From Persephonella sp964519345 (GTDB lineage Bacteria > Aquificota > Aquificia > Aquificales > Hydrogenothermaceae): 64,000 bases of DNA. The notes under the pieces are model-generated. The model made no database searches. It was not told the DNA's origin and saw nothing but the letters and a program-made list of their open reading frames with translations. Below, piece after piece: positions 15,243-23,718 of this stretch. The DNA lies in assembly GCA_964519345.1 (NCBI GenBank), contig CAZFKX010000024.1:1-64000 (forward strand). Reading direction: 5' to 3'. Each line of letters begins with the position of its first letter. Position 1 is the first letter of the stretch. The translations under genes were made by a program, and so were the position numbers.

Positions 15243-16424
15243 CTACCTTAACGTTACCTCTTTGACAGGAATTTTTAAAACCTGACCTGCCTTTATACCA
15301 TCACCTTTTATTTTATTCACTTTCTTTATCAGTTCAACAGGAATCTCATACTTTTTTGATATTCTATATAATGTCTCTCCTTTTTTAACTATATGTATTA
15401 TGTACTTTCTTTTGTAGGAAACCTTTTTGATTTCGGGCTTTTTTTCTACAGCAACAACAGTATCCTTTCTTACAGGTATGTTTATACTGAAGCCTTTATA
15501 TGCGATTCCTCTTACAAGATGAGCATTATATCTTTTTAAAAGATAATAATCTATCCCGTAAATCTTACTAAATTTCTTGAGACTAAATGTAGTTTTTGCT
15601 TTCTTCGTTTTTACAATATATTCTTCTTTCTTATAAACTTTTATACCGAATTTTTCAGGTTTTTTCGCTATTAAAACAGCAGCGAAAAATTTAGGAACAT
15701 ATTCTTTAGTCTGGTTTGGTAGTTTGTGTTTTATATCCCAGAAATCCTTAGAGTTCCAGCTTAAGTTTCTCTGGATACATCCTTCTCCGCAGTTGTATGC
15801 AGCAAGGGCGAGATCCCACCTTCCAAAGTAATTATAAAGGTATTTTAGATACTTTGCTGCAGCAACTGTTGATCTGTACGGGTCTCTCCTCTCATCTATT
15901 TTCCTGTTAATTTTCAGACCGAATCTTTTTCCTGTTATTTTCATAAACTGCCATAGACCTGCCGCTCCTGATCGTGATGTAGCATATGGATTAAAACCGC
16001 TTTCTATTATAGGAAGATACGCAAGTTCCTCAGGAAGTCCGTATTTTTTGAAAACCTTTCTTATCATAGGAAGATAGTAAGATGCTCTATTCAAGGCTTC
16101 CTGAGTGAATTTTTTATTTTTTTTACTGTAAAAGTATAAAAATTTCCTTATCTCTTTTCTGTCTGGTATTTTTATACCTGTTTTTAACGACTCTTCATAA
16201 AGAATAGCCTCATCTTCCTTATCAAGTTCAGGAAAATCTTTATCATTTATATGGAGTGAAGAAACAGGTATAACCTTCTTTTTTTTACCCTGTTTTAAGA
16301 TTATTACAGGCTTGCCGTTTTTTTTTAAGAGGTAGGCTTCAGTTTCTACCTTTTTTGAAGAACATGATATAAGAAAGGCTGGGATTATAAAAAAAACAAA
16401 TACTACCCAGCCTTTTTTTTCCAT
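15243..16424 (-). CDS. mltD: MltD-like membrane-bound lytic murein transglycosylase with LysM
   Basis: 393 residues. The signal peptide ends in the lipobox LISC (Cys21), so it is a lipoprotein. Residues ~118-250 form a SLT goose-type lysozyme domain with the catalytic Glu141 in PIIESGFNPYATS, then SGAAGLWQFM and AAYNCGEG. Residues ~275-325 may be a degenerate LysM, and ~340-388 are a clear LysM (YIIHIVKKGETLYRISKKYEIP). It cleaves peptidoglycan glycan strands to 1,6-anhydro ends. Its ATG lies 2 nt after the panD stop, and its TAG stop abuts the ispG ATG. Confidence 0.88.
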   Translation of the reverse strand: MEKKGWVVFVFFIIPAFLISCSSKKVETEAYLLKKNGKPVIILKQGKKKKVIPVSSLHINDKDFPELDKEDEAILYEESLKTGIKIPDRKEIRKFLYFYSKKNKKFTQEALNRASYYLPMIRKVFKKYGLPEELAYLPIIESGFNPYATSRSGAAGLWQFMKITGKRFGLKINRKIDERRDPYRSTVAAAKYLKYLYNYFGRWDLALAAYNCGEGCIQRNLSWNSKDFWDIKHKLPNQTKEYVPKFFAAVLIAKKPEKFGIKVYKKEEYIVKTKKAKTTFSLKKFSKIYGIDYYLLKRYNAHLVRGIAYKGFSINIPVRKDTVVAVEKKPEIKKVSYKRKYIIHIVKKGETLYRISKKYEIPVELIKKVNKIKGDGIKAGQVLKIPVKEVTLR

Positions 16425-16426
16425 GA

Positions 16427-16849
16427 TTAATCCCTTACAAGATTTTTATTTCTCTCTGCTATCTCTTTAACTTCTTCGGAAAATACTGTCGTAACTTTAT
16501 GTTCTTTTATACTGTTGTCTTCATCCATATACACAAGATTTACCTTAAAACTTTTAAGTTCCTCTTCATCAAGATCTGCCCATGAAACTATTATTATTAT
16601 ATCTCCTGCATGACCAAGTCTTGCTGCAGCACCGTTTAATATACATTCCCCGCCGTATCTCTGTCCCGGTATTACGTAAGTTGAAAATCTTGCTCCGTTA
16701 TTAACGTTGTAAACCTCTATCTTCTCAAAAGGAACAAGATTTGCAGCCTCCATTATAGCTTCATCCAAAGTAAGACTGCCTTCATAATGAAGATCAGCTC
16801 CAGTTATTGTTATCCTATGAATCTTTGATTTAAGTATAGTTCTTCTCAT
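16427..16849 (-). CDS. panD: Aspartate 1-decarboxylase precursor
   Basis: 140 residues. It makes beta-alanine for pantothenate and CoA. The proenzyme self-cleaves between Gly24 and Ser25 in HYEGSLTLD to create the pyruvoyl group. Other family elements are KIHRITITGADL, VNNGARFSTYVIPG, CILNGAAARLGHAGDIIIIVSW. The start shares one base with the stop of the polyprenyl synthase gene (TAATG), implying coupled translation. A ~20-residue C-terminal extension beyond the usual ~120-126 residues is present. Confidence 0.95.
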   Translation of the reverse strand: MRRTILKSKIHRITITGADLHYEGSLTLDEAIMEAANLVPFEKIEVYNVNNGARFSTYVIPGQRYGGECILNGAAARLGHAGDIIIIVSWADLDEEELKSFKVNLVYMDEDNSIKEHKVTTVFSEEVKEIAERNKNLVRD

Positions 16850-17811
16850 TAAAACTCCCTCTCAACGATATATTTTGCAAGCTCTTTCAACTCTTTAAGA
16901 TATTCACTATCTGGAAAGTTTTCAAGTTCCTTTACAGCTGTATTAACATATTCTTCCGCTTTTTTTATAGTATTTTCAAATCCTCCCCTTTCTTTTACCA
17001 TATTTTTCACCCTTTCAATATGTTCTTTATCAGGATTTAGATCTCTTATAACATTCTTTACGAAATTCTTTTCCTCTTCAGAAAGATCAGTAAGTACTGA
17101 AAGTAACGGGTATGTTATCTTTCCTTCTCTAAGATCATTACAGACGGGTTTCCCAAGCTTCTTCTCATCTGCCGCATAATCCAATAAGTCGTCTATAAGC
17201 TGAAACGCTATACCAATGCTCAGACCATAGTTGTAAGCGCTCTCCTTCTGATTTTTTGTCCCTCCACCGAGAGCTGTTCCCACATAACAACAGCTTCCAA
17301 ATAAAACAGCTGTTTTACCTTCAAGTATTTTAAAGTAATCCTTCTCAGAAATATCAATATCACCTATCTTTTTAAGTTCAAGAAGCTGTCCTTCTGACAT
17401 TTTTTTAACAGCATCAGACACATTTCTGATCATGTCCATATCTCCATAGACAGAAAAGAGGTAAAGAGCATTTGCATACATATAATCTCCTGTTAGAACT
17501 GTCGTATCGTTGCCAAAAACCCTGTTCGCAGAATCTTTTCCTCTCCTTTTTTCAGCTCCATCTACAACGTCATCATGAAGAAGAGAGGCTGTGTGAAGAT
17601 ACTCCATAGCAACAGCTATAGGATAATCTCTCTCTTCATTCTCACCCTTTAGAAGTTTTGAAAATGTGAGAACAAGAACTGGTCTTAACCTTTTCCCTCC
17701 ACTTTCAAGTATGTAATTTCCTATCTTAAGTATAAACTCAACCTCACTGTCCATGTACTTTGACAGCCTTTCCTCAATCTCTTTTAAGATCTCTCTGCTC
17801 AGTATCCTCAT
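16849..17811 (-). CDS. Trans-polyprenyl diphosphate synthase
   Basis: 320 residues. Both aspartate-rich motifs of trans-prenyltransferases are present: LLHDDVVDGAEKRRG (first DDxxD) and QLIDDLLDYAADEKKLGKP (second). GGKRLRPVL is the first conserved region. It elongates isopentenyl diphosphate chains for quinone side chains or related lipids. No chain-length call is made: small residues before the first DDxxD (TASLLHDD) suggest a long-chain product. It is the first gene of the operon that also has ispG, just downstream of the tRNA-Arg. Confidence 0.9.
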   Translation of the reverse strand: MRILSREILKEIEERLSKYMDSEVEFILKIGNYILESGGKRLRPVLVLTFSKLLKGENEERDYPIAVAMEYLHTASLLHDDVVDGAEKRRGKDSANRVFGNDTTVLTGDYMYANALYLFSVYGDMDMIRNVSDAVKKMSEGQLLELKKIGDIDISEKDYFKILEGKTAVLFGSCCYVGTALGGGTKNQKESAYNYGLSIGIAFQLIDDLLDYAADEKKLGKPVCNDLREGKITYPLLSVLTDLSEEEKNFVKNVIRDLNPDKEHIERVKNMVKERGGFENTIKKAEEYVNTAVKELENFPDSEYLKELKELAKYIVEREF

Positions 17812-17864
17812 ACTTACACCTACGCTGTTTATTTTTAAATAAATATTCTATCCTAATTTCTTTA

Positions 17865-17938
17865 CGCGCCCGGCAGGATTTGAACCTGCGACCCCCGACC
17901 CCGGAAATCGGTGCTCTATCCTACTGAGCTACGGGCGC
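17865..17938 (-). tRNA. tRNA-Arg (anticodon CCG)
   Basis: A 74-nt cloverleaf on the minus strand. The acceptor arm GCGCCCG pairs with CGGGCGC. The D arm is GCTC/GAGC. The anticodon arm CCGAT/GTCGG has a TTCCGGG loop, so positions 34-36 are CCG. The variable loop is 5 nt and the T arm is GCAGG-TTCAAAT-CCTGC. The discriminator is G and CCA is not encoded, so it must be added by a nucleotidyltransferase. The first 18 nt of the tRNA are also the end of the nfo reading frame. Confidence 0.95.
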
Positions 17939-18778
17939 AGTTTTTACAAGATTTCTCAATCTTTCCATATTTATAAAATCCCATCTTCCTGCTTTAGGTG
18001 TTTCAATTATAAAAGGTAACTTTCTAAAATATTCATCATTTAAAAAAAATTCAAATCCTCTTAGTCCTATAGATCCCTCGCCTATATGCTCATGTCTGTC
18101 TTTTTTTGAGTTAAAAGGAGTTTTTGAATCATTACAGTGGATAACCTTTACTCTTTCGATACCTATTTTCTCAGACAGCTCGTTTTTATAATTTTTAAAT
18201 CCGTTTTTATCATTAATCCTATAGCCCGCAGAATAGATATGGCATGTATCAACACATATACCTATATTTAGATCCTTAAAAGGATCTATAAGTTTTGCAA
18301 GTTCATCAGTAGTTTTTCCTATCTCCCCTTTCTGTCCTGAAAGAGTCTCATACAGAAAATATGTATGCTTCAAACTGATATCCGAGAATATATGATTCAC
18401 ACTGTCTATTATATTGTTAAGAGCAGCTTCTTCTTTTAGACCCTTTGACTTACCTGCATGTATAACATAGAAATCTATCTTTAGTTCTTCACATAGTTTT
18501 AGCTCTCTTATAACTCCTTCTATAGATCTTTTTCTTAAATCTGGATCAGATGAGGCAAGGTTAAAAAGGTAAGAGGAATGAGCAACAACAGGCCTGATAT
18601 CTGTTTCTACCCTTTTTCTAAAAAAAAGCTCTTTTTCTTCATCAGATCTTTCTTTCCAGTGCCATGATCTTGGAGAACTTAAGAAAAACTGAATTGTATC
18701 TGCTCCTACTTCTTTCCCTCTATCAAAAACAAGGTCAAGTGATTTTGATGAGGAAACATGGGCTCCAATTCTTACCAT
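17921..18778 (-). CDS. nfo: Endonuclease IV (AP endonuclease)
   Basis: 285 residues. It nicks DNA 5' of abasic sites using a trinuclear zinc centre. Family elements: RIGAHVSSSKSL, FFLSSPRSW, VVAHSSYLFNLAS, FYVIHAGKSKG, GICVDTCHIYSAGYRI, KVIHCNDSKTPFNSKKDRHEHIGEGSIG and IIETPKAGR, which together supply the His/Asp/Glu metal ligands. The stop codon lies inside the D loop of the downstream tRNA-Arg, so the last five residues (APVAQ) are encoded by the tRNA 5' end. The start overlaps the MBL-fold gene by 7 nt. Confidence 0.94.
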   Translation of the reverse strand: MVRIGAHVSSSKSLDLVFDRGKEVGADTIQFFLSSPRSWHWKERSDEEKELFFRKRVETDIRPVVAHSSYLFNLASSDPDLRKRSIEGVIRELKLCEELKIDFYVIHAGKSKGLKEEAALNNIIDSVNHIFSDISLKHTYFLYETLSGQKGEIGKTTDELAKLIDPFKDLNIGICVDTCHIYSAGYRINDKNGFKNYKNELSEKIGIERVKVIHCNDSKTPFNSKKDRHEHIGEGSIGLRGFEFFLNDEYFRKLPFIIETPKAGRWDFINMERLRNLVKTAPVAQ

Positions 18779-19410
18779 AAATCTATCCTGAACCTCCCTG
18801 TAATATAGGGATTTGATCTTTTTTCCTCACCGATGGTTGTTTCTGGTCCATGACCACATATTACAGCTGTTTCTTCTGGAAGTTTTACTATCTTTTTCAA
18901 AGAATTCATAAGCGCATCATAACTGCCGCCTGGAAGATCTGTTCTACCTACAGATCCTCTGAATAATGTATCTCCGGATATAAGATATCCTTCTCTTTCG
19001 TTGTAAAAACATACACTTCCCGGAGTATGTCCTGGAGTCTCAATAACTATGAGACTGCTGTCTCCAAAATCTATAACCATCTCCTCTTTTAGATCAAAAT
19101 CAGGTTCAGGACATGGATATGCTCCTATCATCTGGGAAAAACCTGGAAAAATATCATTTGAGATAAGAAATCTGTCTTTACTGTTCATATAAAATGGAAT
19201 ATCAAGCTTTTCTTTTAAAAAACCAACCTGTCCAATATGGTCAAGATGTCCGTGAGTCGCAAGAATAGCGACAACTTCATACGACATAATATCCCTTAAA
19301 ATTTTTTCCCCTTCAGCACCTGGATCTACTACAACAGCTTTCTCGCCTGAACCGTCAATAAGAATAACTGTATTTTCCTCCAAGGGACCAACAGTTAGAA
19401 CTTTTATCAT
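18772..19410 (-). CDS. MBL-fold hydrolase (glyoxalase II-like)
   Basis: 212 residues. It is a metallo-beta-lactamase fold with the metal motif THGHLDHIGQ, GHTPGSVCFY, SGDTLFRGSVGRTDLPGG and a final CGHGPETTIGEEKRSNPY. The last two blocks match the short GloB-like/persulfide dioxygenase-like hydrolases rather than RNases or lactamases. Likely reactions are thioester (S-lactoylglutathione-like) hydrolysis or sulfur-species oxidation; which one is not visible. It overlaps accC by 4 nt (ATGA) and nfo by 7 nt. Confidence 0.85.
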   Translation of the reverse strand: MIKVLTVGPLEENTVILIDGSGEKAVVVDPGAEGEKILRDIMSYEVVAILATHGHLDHIGQVGFLKEKLDIPFYMNSKDRFLISNDIFPGFSQMIGAYPCPEPDFDLKEEMVIDFGDSSLIVIETPGHTPGSVCFYNEREGYLISGDTLFRGSVGRTDLPGGSYDALMNSLKKIVKLPEETAVICGHGPETTIGEEKRSNPYITGRFRIDLW

Positions 19411-20774
19411 TCTGTTATACCTAAATATTTCTTATCAACAAGTTGTGTAGTGTATTTTCCTGAGAGAAAATCAGGATCATCAAGTATCTTGAGATGAAAA
19501 TCTTTTGTTGTTTTAACACCTTCCACTATCAGCTCACTTAAAGCTCTCTTTGCTCTTATTACAGCCTCTTCCCTGTTGTTTCCGTGAACTACCACTTTCG
19601 CTATGAGTGAATCGTAATATGGCGGTATTGTATATCCCTGATATATGTGTGTGTCTATCCTTACTCCAAATCCTCCCGGCAGGTATAGTTTTTCAATTCT
19701 TCCTGGATTTGGTGTGAATGTATTCGGATCCTCTGCATTTATTCTAAACTCTATAGCATGACCTTTCTGCTCTATATCCTTCTGCTTTAATGTAAGTTTT
19801 TGCCCATCAGCTATTTTTATCTGCCAGCTGACTATATCAATTCCCGTAACCATCTCTGTAACAGGATGTTCAACCTGTATTCTACCGTTCATCTCAATAA
19901 AGTAAAAATTCATCTCCTCATCAACAATAAACTCAACGGTACCCGCCCCTGTGAACCCAACATGTTTAGCAAATCTGACAGCTGCTTCTCCCATATCTTT
20001 TCTAATTTTATCAGTTATAAAGGGGGAAGGTGATTCTTCAATTAGCTTCTGGTGCCTTCTTTGTATAGAACATTCCCTTTCTCCAAGATAAATAACATTG
20101 CCGTAATCATCAGCAAGTATCTGTATCTCTATATGCTTTGGATTTTTTATAAACTTTTCTATATATACCCTTGGATCACCAAAATTAGCCTCAGCTTCCC
20201 TCTGAGCAACAGGAAGCAGTCTTGTAAGTTCTTGCTCATTGTGAACGACTCTCATACCTCTTCCACCACCACCGGCAGCAGCCTTTATAAGAACTGGATA
20301 ACCTATATTTGACGCTGTTTCTAATGCATCTTTTAAGTTTTCAATAGGTGGACTTCCTGGAATTATTGGAACTTTAGCTTCTTCGGCAGCTTTCCTTGCC
20401 GCTGCTTTATCTCCCGTAAGCCTAATTGTTTCAGAACGTGGACCTATAAACTTTATGTTGCTTTTTTCACATATAGATGCAAAATGTGGATTTTCAGCAA
20501 GAAAACCATATCCAGGATAAACAGCATCCGCATAAGACACCTCAATGGCAGAAAGTATTGAGGGTATATTTAGATAACTCTGGTTTGCAGGAGATTTCCC
20601 TACACATATAGAAACATCTGCAAGATCTTTATGAAGCGAGTCTATATCGGCTTCAGAGTATATCGCTATAGACTCTCCTCCCAGCTCTCTTATAGCTCTT
20701 ACAGCTCTTATCGCAATCTCGCCTCTATTTGCTATAAGGATTCTTTTAATATTTTTGAGACCGTTTTCAGTCAA
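19407..20774 (-). CDS. accC: Biotin carboxylase subunit (acetyl-CoA carboxylase type)
   Basis: 455 residues. It carboxylates biotin on the carrier protein using ATP and bicarbonate. Motifs: KRILIANRGEIAIRAVRA, YPGYGFLAEN, IKAAAGGGGRGMRV (glycine-rich ATP loop), ERECSIQRRHQKLIEE, FIEMNGRIQVEHPVTEMVTG. FIEMNGRIQVEHP has Gly where most AccC have Asn-Thr/Pro-Arg. Aquificota also carry a close homologue serving 2-oxoglutarate carboxylation, and sequence alone does not fully separate the two. It is the first gene of the accC-MBL-nfo-tRNA cluster. Confidence 0.88.
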   Translation of the reverse strand: MTENGLKNIKRILIANRGEIAIRAVRAIRELGGESIAIYSEADIDSLHKDLADVSICVGKSPANQSYLNIPSILSAIEVSYADAVYPGYGFLAENPHFASICEKSNIKFIGPRSETIRLTGDKAAARKAAEEAKVPIIPGSPPIENLKDALETASNIGYPVLIKAAAGGGGRGMRVVHNEQELTRLLPVAQREAEANFGDPRVYIEKFIKNPKHIEIQILADDYGNVIYLGERECSIQRRHQKLIEESPSPFITDKIRKDMGEAAVRFAKHVGFTGAGTVEFIVDEEMNFYFIEMNGRIQVEHPVTEMVTGIDIVSWQIKIADGQKLTLKQKDIEQKGHAIEFRINAEDPNTFTPNPGRIEKLYLPGGFGVRIDTHIYQGYTIPPYYDSLIAKVVVHGNNREEAVIRAKRALSELIVEGVKTTKDFHLKILDDPDFLSGKYTTQLVDKKYLGITE

Positions 20775-20831
20775 ATTTTTCTCCTTTTTCCCGAAAATTA
20801 ATATTATTAGACTTTTAGATAACTTTTCCTA

Positions 20832-20845
20832 TTATTATATAATAA
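20832..20845. promoter_or_regulatory. Symmetric -10 region between accC and pilB
   Basis: TTATTATATAATAA is a perfect 14-bp palindrome containing TATAAT-like hexamers on both strands, in the 101-bp gap between divergent accC and pilB. It could serve as a shared bidirectional -10 element. No convincing -35 hexamer is seen on either side. Confidence 0.35.
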
Positions 20846-20875
20846 ATTCAGATTAAGATAACTAAAGGTTACAGA

Positions 20876-22609
20876 ATGGAAAATGTAGATTATAAAAGCC
20901 GTAGAAAACTGACATTTTTAAGACTTATGGTTCAAAATGGTCTCGTTCCTGCAGAAGAAGTTAGAGACAATCCTGCGCTAAGCGGAAAGGACTTTACAGA
21001 TATACTTGATTACCTCGTAAACAAAAAAATAACAGATGAGGAAAAGATAAAAGACTTTTTCGTAAAATTCTTGAATCTGAAAGCGTATAATCCAGAAGAA
21101 CACTACCTGGATAAGAACAACGATGTTATTAAAACAATATCATTCACTTATATGAAGAAGAAAAAGTTCGTTCCCCTTTTTTATAAGGATGGAATCCTAT
21201 CCATAGCAGCATTTAATCCAATTGATAAAGAGATAGTTCAGTATCTTAAATTTCTTGGTATAAAAAATATAGACGTTTACGTTGCAACACTCTCTGAGAT
21301 AAATAATCTCCTCAACCAGATAGCACCTGATACATCAGCAGAAGAACTTATAAGCAGTTTTGGTTTAGATGCTGAGGTTGAAGAAGAGATACAGAAAGAA
21401 GAAGATATTAACGTTGCCGAAGTTATCGCCGGTGCAGAAGAAGCCCCTATTGTTAAAGCCTCAAGACTGTTTATAGTAAACGCTGTTAGACAGGGAGCAT
21501 CTGATATACATATAGAACCCTTTGAAAAAGAACTTAGAGTTAGATACAGAATTGACGGTATATTGAGAACTATTCAAAAACTGCCCTCTACAGTAAAGGA
21601 AGCTCTTGTTGCAAGATATAAGATAATGGCCAACCTTGATATCGCTGAAAAAAGACTCCCTCAGGACGGAAGAATCAGGGTAAAAATAGACAAAAAACCT
21701 ATAGATCTAAGGGTGTCAATAGTTCCCACAGTATATGGTGAAAAAGTTGTTATGAGGATTCAGGATGCAGAATCTTATCTCGGGCTTAAACTTGAAGATC
21801 TGGGTTTTGAAAAAGACGATCTTGAGAAAATAAGAAGAGCTATATACAACCCATGGGGGATGGTTCTTGTTACAGGTCCAACAGGATCAGGTAAAACAAC
21901 AACACTATATACGGCTCTCATGGAAAGAAATACTGAAGACGTTAACATATCAACAGCTGAAGATCCTGTTGAAGTTTCTATACCGGGAATAAATCAGGTA
22001 CAGATAAAAGAACATATAGGTCTTACATTTGCCGAGGCTTTAAGGGCATTTTTAAGACAGGATCCAGATATTATACTGGTAGGTGAGATAAGAGATAGAG
22101 AGACTGCCGAGATATCAATAAAAGCAGCCCTTACGGGACATCTTGTCTTTTCTACACTTCATACAAACGATGCTCCATCGTCGATAACAAGGCTGATTGA
22201 TATAGGTGTAGAAAACTTTCTTGTAGGAACTGCCGTAAATTTAATACTCGCCCAGAGATTGATAAGAAAACTTTGTAAACACTGTAGAAAACCAGCATCA
22301 TATCCAGCTGAGTTCTGGAAGGGACTTGGATTCTCAGATGAAGAGATAAAAAATGGAGAGTTTTATATACACAATCCCAATGGCTGCGAAAAGTGCAATA
22401 GAACAGGTTATAAAGGCAGAACAGCCGTTCATGAGATACTTGAGGTTGATGATGATATGAGAAAAGCTATTCTCTCTGGAGCAAATGCAGCACAGCTCAG
22501 AGAACTTGCAATTAAAAAAGGAATGAGAACACTATATAAAAATGCTCTTTTAAAAGTAAAAAGAGGAATAACGGATATAGCAGAGATTGAAAGAGTTTTA
22601 ATGAAATAA
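20876..22609 (+). CDS. pilB: Type IV pilus assembly ATPase PilB
   Basis: 577 residues. An N-terminal MshEN-like domain (~1-150) is followed by the secretion ATPase core: DIHIEPFEKELRVRYRIDG, Walker A GPTGSGKTTT (~333-342), ASP box TAEDPVEVSIPGINQVQI, Walker B DPDIILVGEIRDRETAEISIKAALTGHLVFSTLHTNDA. The C-terminal zinc site is CKHC ... CEKCNRTGYKGR. It powers pilus extension. It is followed 16 nt later by pilT, then pilC. A 44-nt run around the Walker A is identical in pilT. Confidence 0.95.
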   Translation: MENVDYKSRRKLTFLRLMVQNGLVPAEEVRDNPALSGKDFTDILDYLVNKKITDEEKIKDFFVKFLNLKAYNPEEHYLDKNNDVIKTISFTYMKKKKFVPLFYKDGILSIAAFNPIDKEIVQYLKFLGIKNIDVYVATLSEINNLLNQIAPDTSAEELISSFGLDAEVEEEIQKEEDINVAEVIAGAEEAPIVKASRLFIVNAVRQGASDIHIEPFEKELRVRYRIDGILRTIQKLPSTVKEALVARYKIMANLDIAEKRLPQDGRIRVKIDKKPIDLRVSIVPTVYGEKVVMRIQDAESYLGLKLEDLGFEKDDLEKIRRAIYNPWGMVLVTGPTGSGKTTTLYTALMERNTEDVNISTAEDPVEVSIPGINQVQIKEHIGLTFAEALRAFLRQDPDIILVGEIRDRETAEISIKAALTGHLVFSTLHTNDAPSSITRLIDIGVENFLVGTAVNLILAQRLIRKLCKHCRKPASYPAEFWKGLGFSDEEIKNGEFYIHNPNGCEKCNRTGYKGRTAVHEILEVDDDMRKAILSGANAAQLRELAIKKGMRTLYKNALLKVKRGITDIAEIERVLMK

Positions 22610-22625
22610 ATCATAGAGGGAGATC

Positions 22626-23705
22626 ATGGAAAGAGAACTTTCTTTAACAATTGATGAGATAGCAAGAAAATCACTTGAGATGGATGCAACAGATATCCAT
22701 ATCACAGCTGGAGCCCCACCTACATTAAGAATTGATGGAAAAATAACGTATCTTTCTGATTATCCAGTTCTTTATCCAAGAGATACCCAGAAGCTAATTT
22801 ACTCAATAATGAATGAAAAACAGAAAAGGACATTTGAGGACAAAAACGAGGTTGATTTTTCAATAGGTATAAAAGGTATAGGGAGATTCAGGGTGAATGT
22901 TTTCAGGCAAAGAGGTAGTGTTGCCGCAGCTTTAAGAAGAATACCTTACGAGATAAAACCTATGGAAGAACTTGGACTGATTCCCTCTGTAAAAGAGCTG
23001 TGCAGGAAAAGTATGGGACTCGTTCTTGTTACAGGTCCAACAGGATCAGGTAAAACAACAACACTTGCATCCATGATAGACTATATAAATGCAAACTTTC
23101 AGTATCATATCATTACAATTGAGGATCCTATTGAGTATCTCTTTCCCCATAAGAAATCTCTTGTTGCCCAGAGAGAAGTTGGAAATGATACTGGCGGATT
23201 TGCCATCGCATTAAAGTATGCACTCAGGGAAGATCCTGATGTGATACTTGTCGGTGAAATGAGGGATCTTGAGACTATAAAAGCTGCATTAACTGCAGCA
23301 GAAACCGGACACCTTGTCTTTGCTACACTTCATACAAACACAGCCATACAGACAATAAATCGTATAATTAATGTTTTTCCAGAACATGAACAAGACCAGA
23401 TAAGAACAGAATTAAGTTTTGTCCTTCAGGGAGTCATATCCCAGAGACTCCTTCCAAGAATAGGAGGAGGAAGGGTTCTTATCCATGAAGTCCTTATACC
23501 AACAACTGGTATAAGAAATCTTATTAGAGAGAATAAGATACACCAGATTTATGGACTTATGCAGTCTGGACAGGTTGGAACAGGTATGCAGACGATGAAC
23601 CAGTCTATTATGAGAGCTATAAGAGAAGGTCTTATAACTCCTGAAGACGGTCTGAAAATATCGCCAGAACCACAAGAGCTTGAAAGATTATTGAAACTTA
23701 AATAA
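22626..23705 (+). CDS. pilT: Type IV pilus retraction ATPase PilT
   Basis: 359 residues, with GAGGGAG before the ATG. It is a PilT-class hexameric ATPase: ATDIHITAGAPPTLRIDGKI near the N-terminus, Walker A GPTGSGKTTTLASMIDYIN, EDPIEYLFPHKKSLVAQREVG, Walker B DPDVILVGEMRDLETI, and the AETGHLVFATLHTN His box. The C-terminus contains the AIREGLITPEDGL segment corresponding to the PilT AIRNLIRE-type retraction region (GIRNLIRENKIHQI is seen). It drives pilus retraction and twitching. It has no zinc cysteines, unlike PilB. Confidence 0.95.
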   Translation: MERELSLTIDEIARKSLEMDATDIHITAGAPPTLRIDGKITYLSDYPVLYPRDTQKLIYSIMNEKQKRTFEDKNEVDFSIGIKGIGRFRVNVFRQRGSVAAALRRIPYEIKPMEELGLIPSVKELCRKSMGLVLVTGPTGSGKTTTLASMIDYINANFQYHIITIEDPIEYLFPHKKSLVAQREVGNDTGGFAIALKYALREDPDVILVGEMRDLETIKAALTAAETGHLVFATLHTNTAIQTINRIINVFPEHEQDQIRTELSFVLQGVISQRLLPRIGGGRVLIHEVLIPTTGIRNLIRENKIHQIYGLMQSGQVGTGMQTMNQSIMRAIREGLITPEDGLKISPEPQELERLLKLK

Positions 23706-23718
23706 ACAGGGGGAAGGT

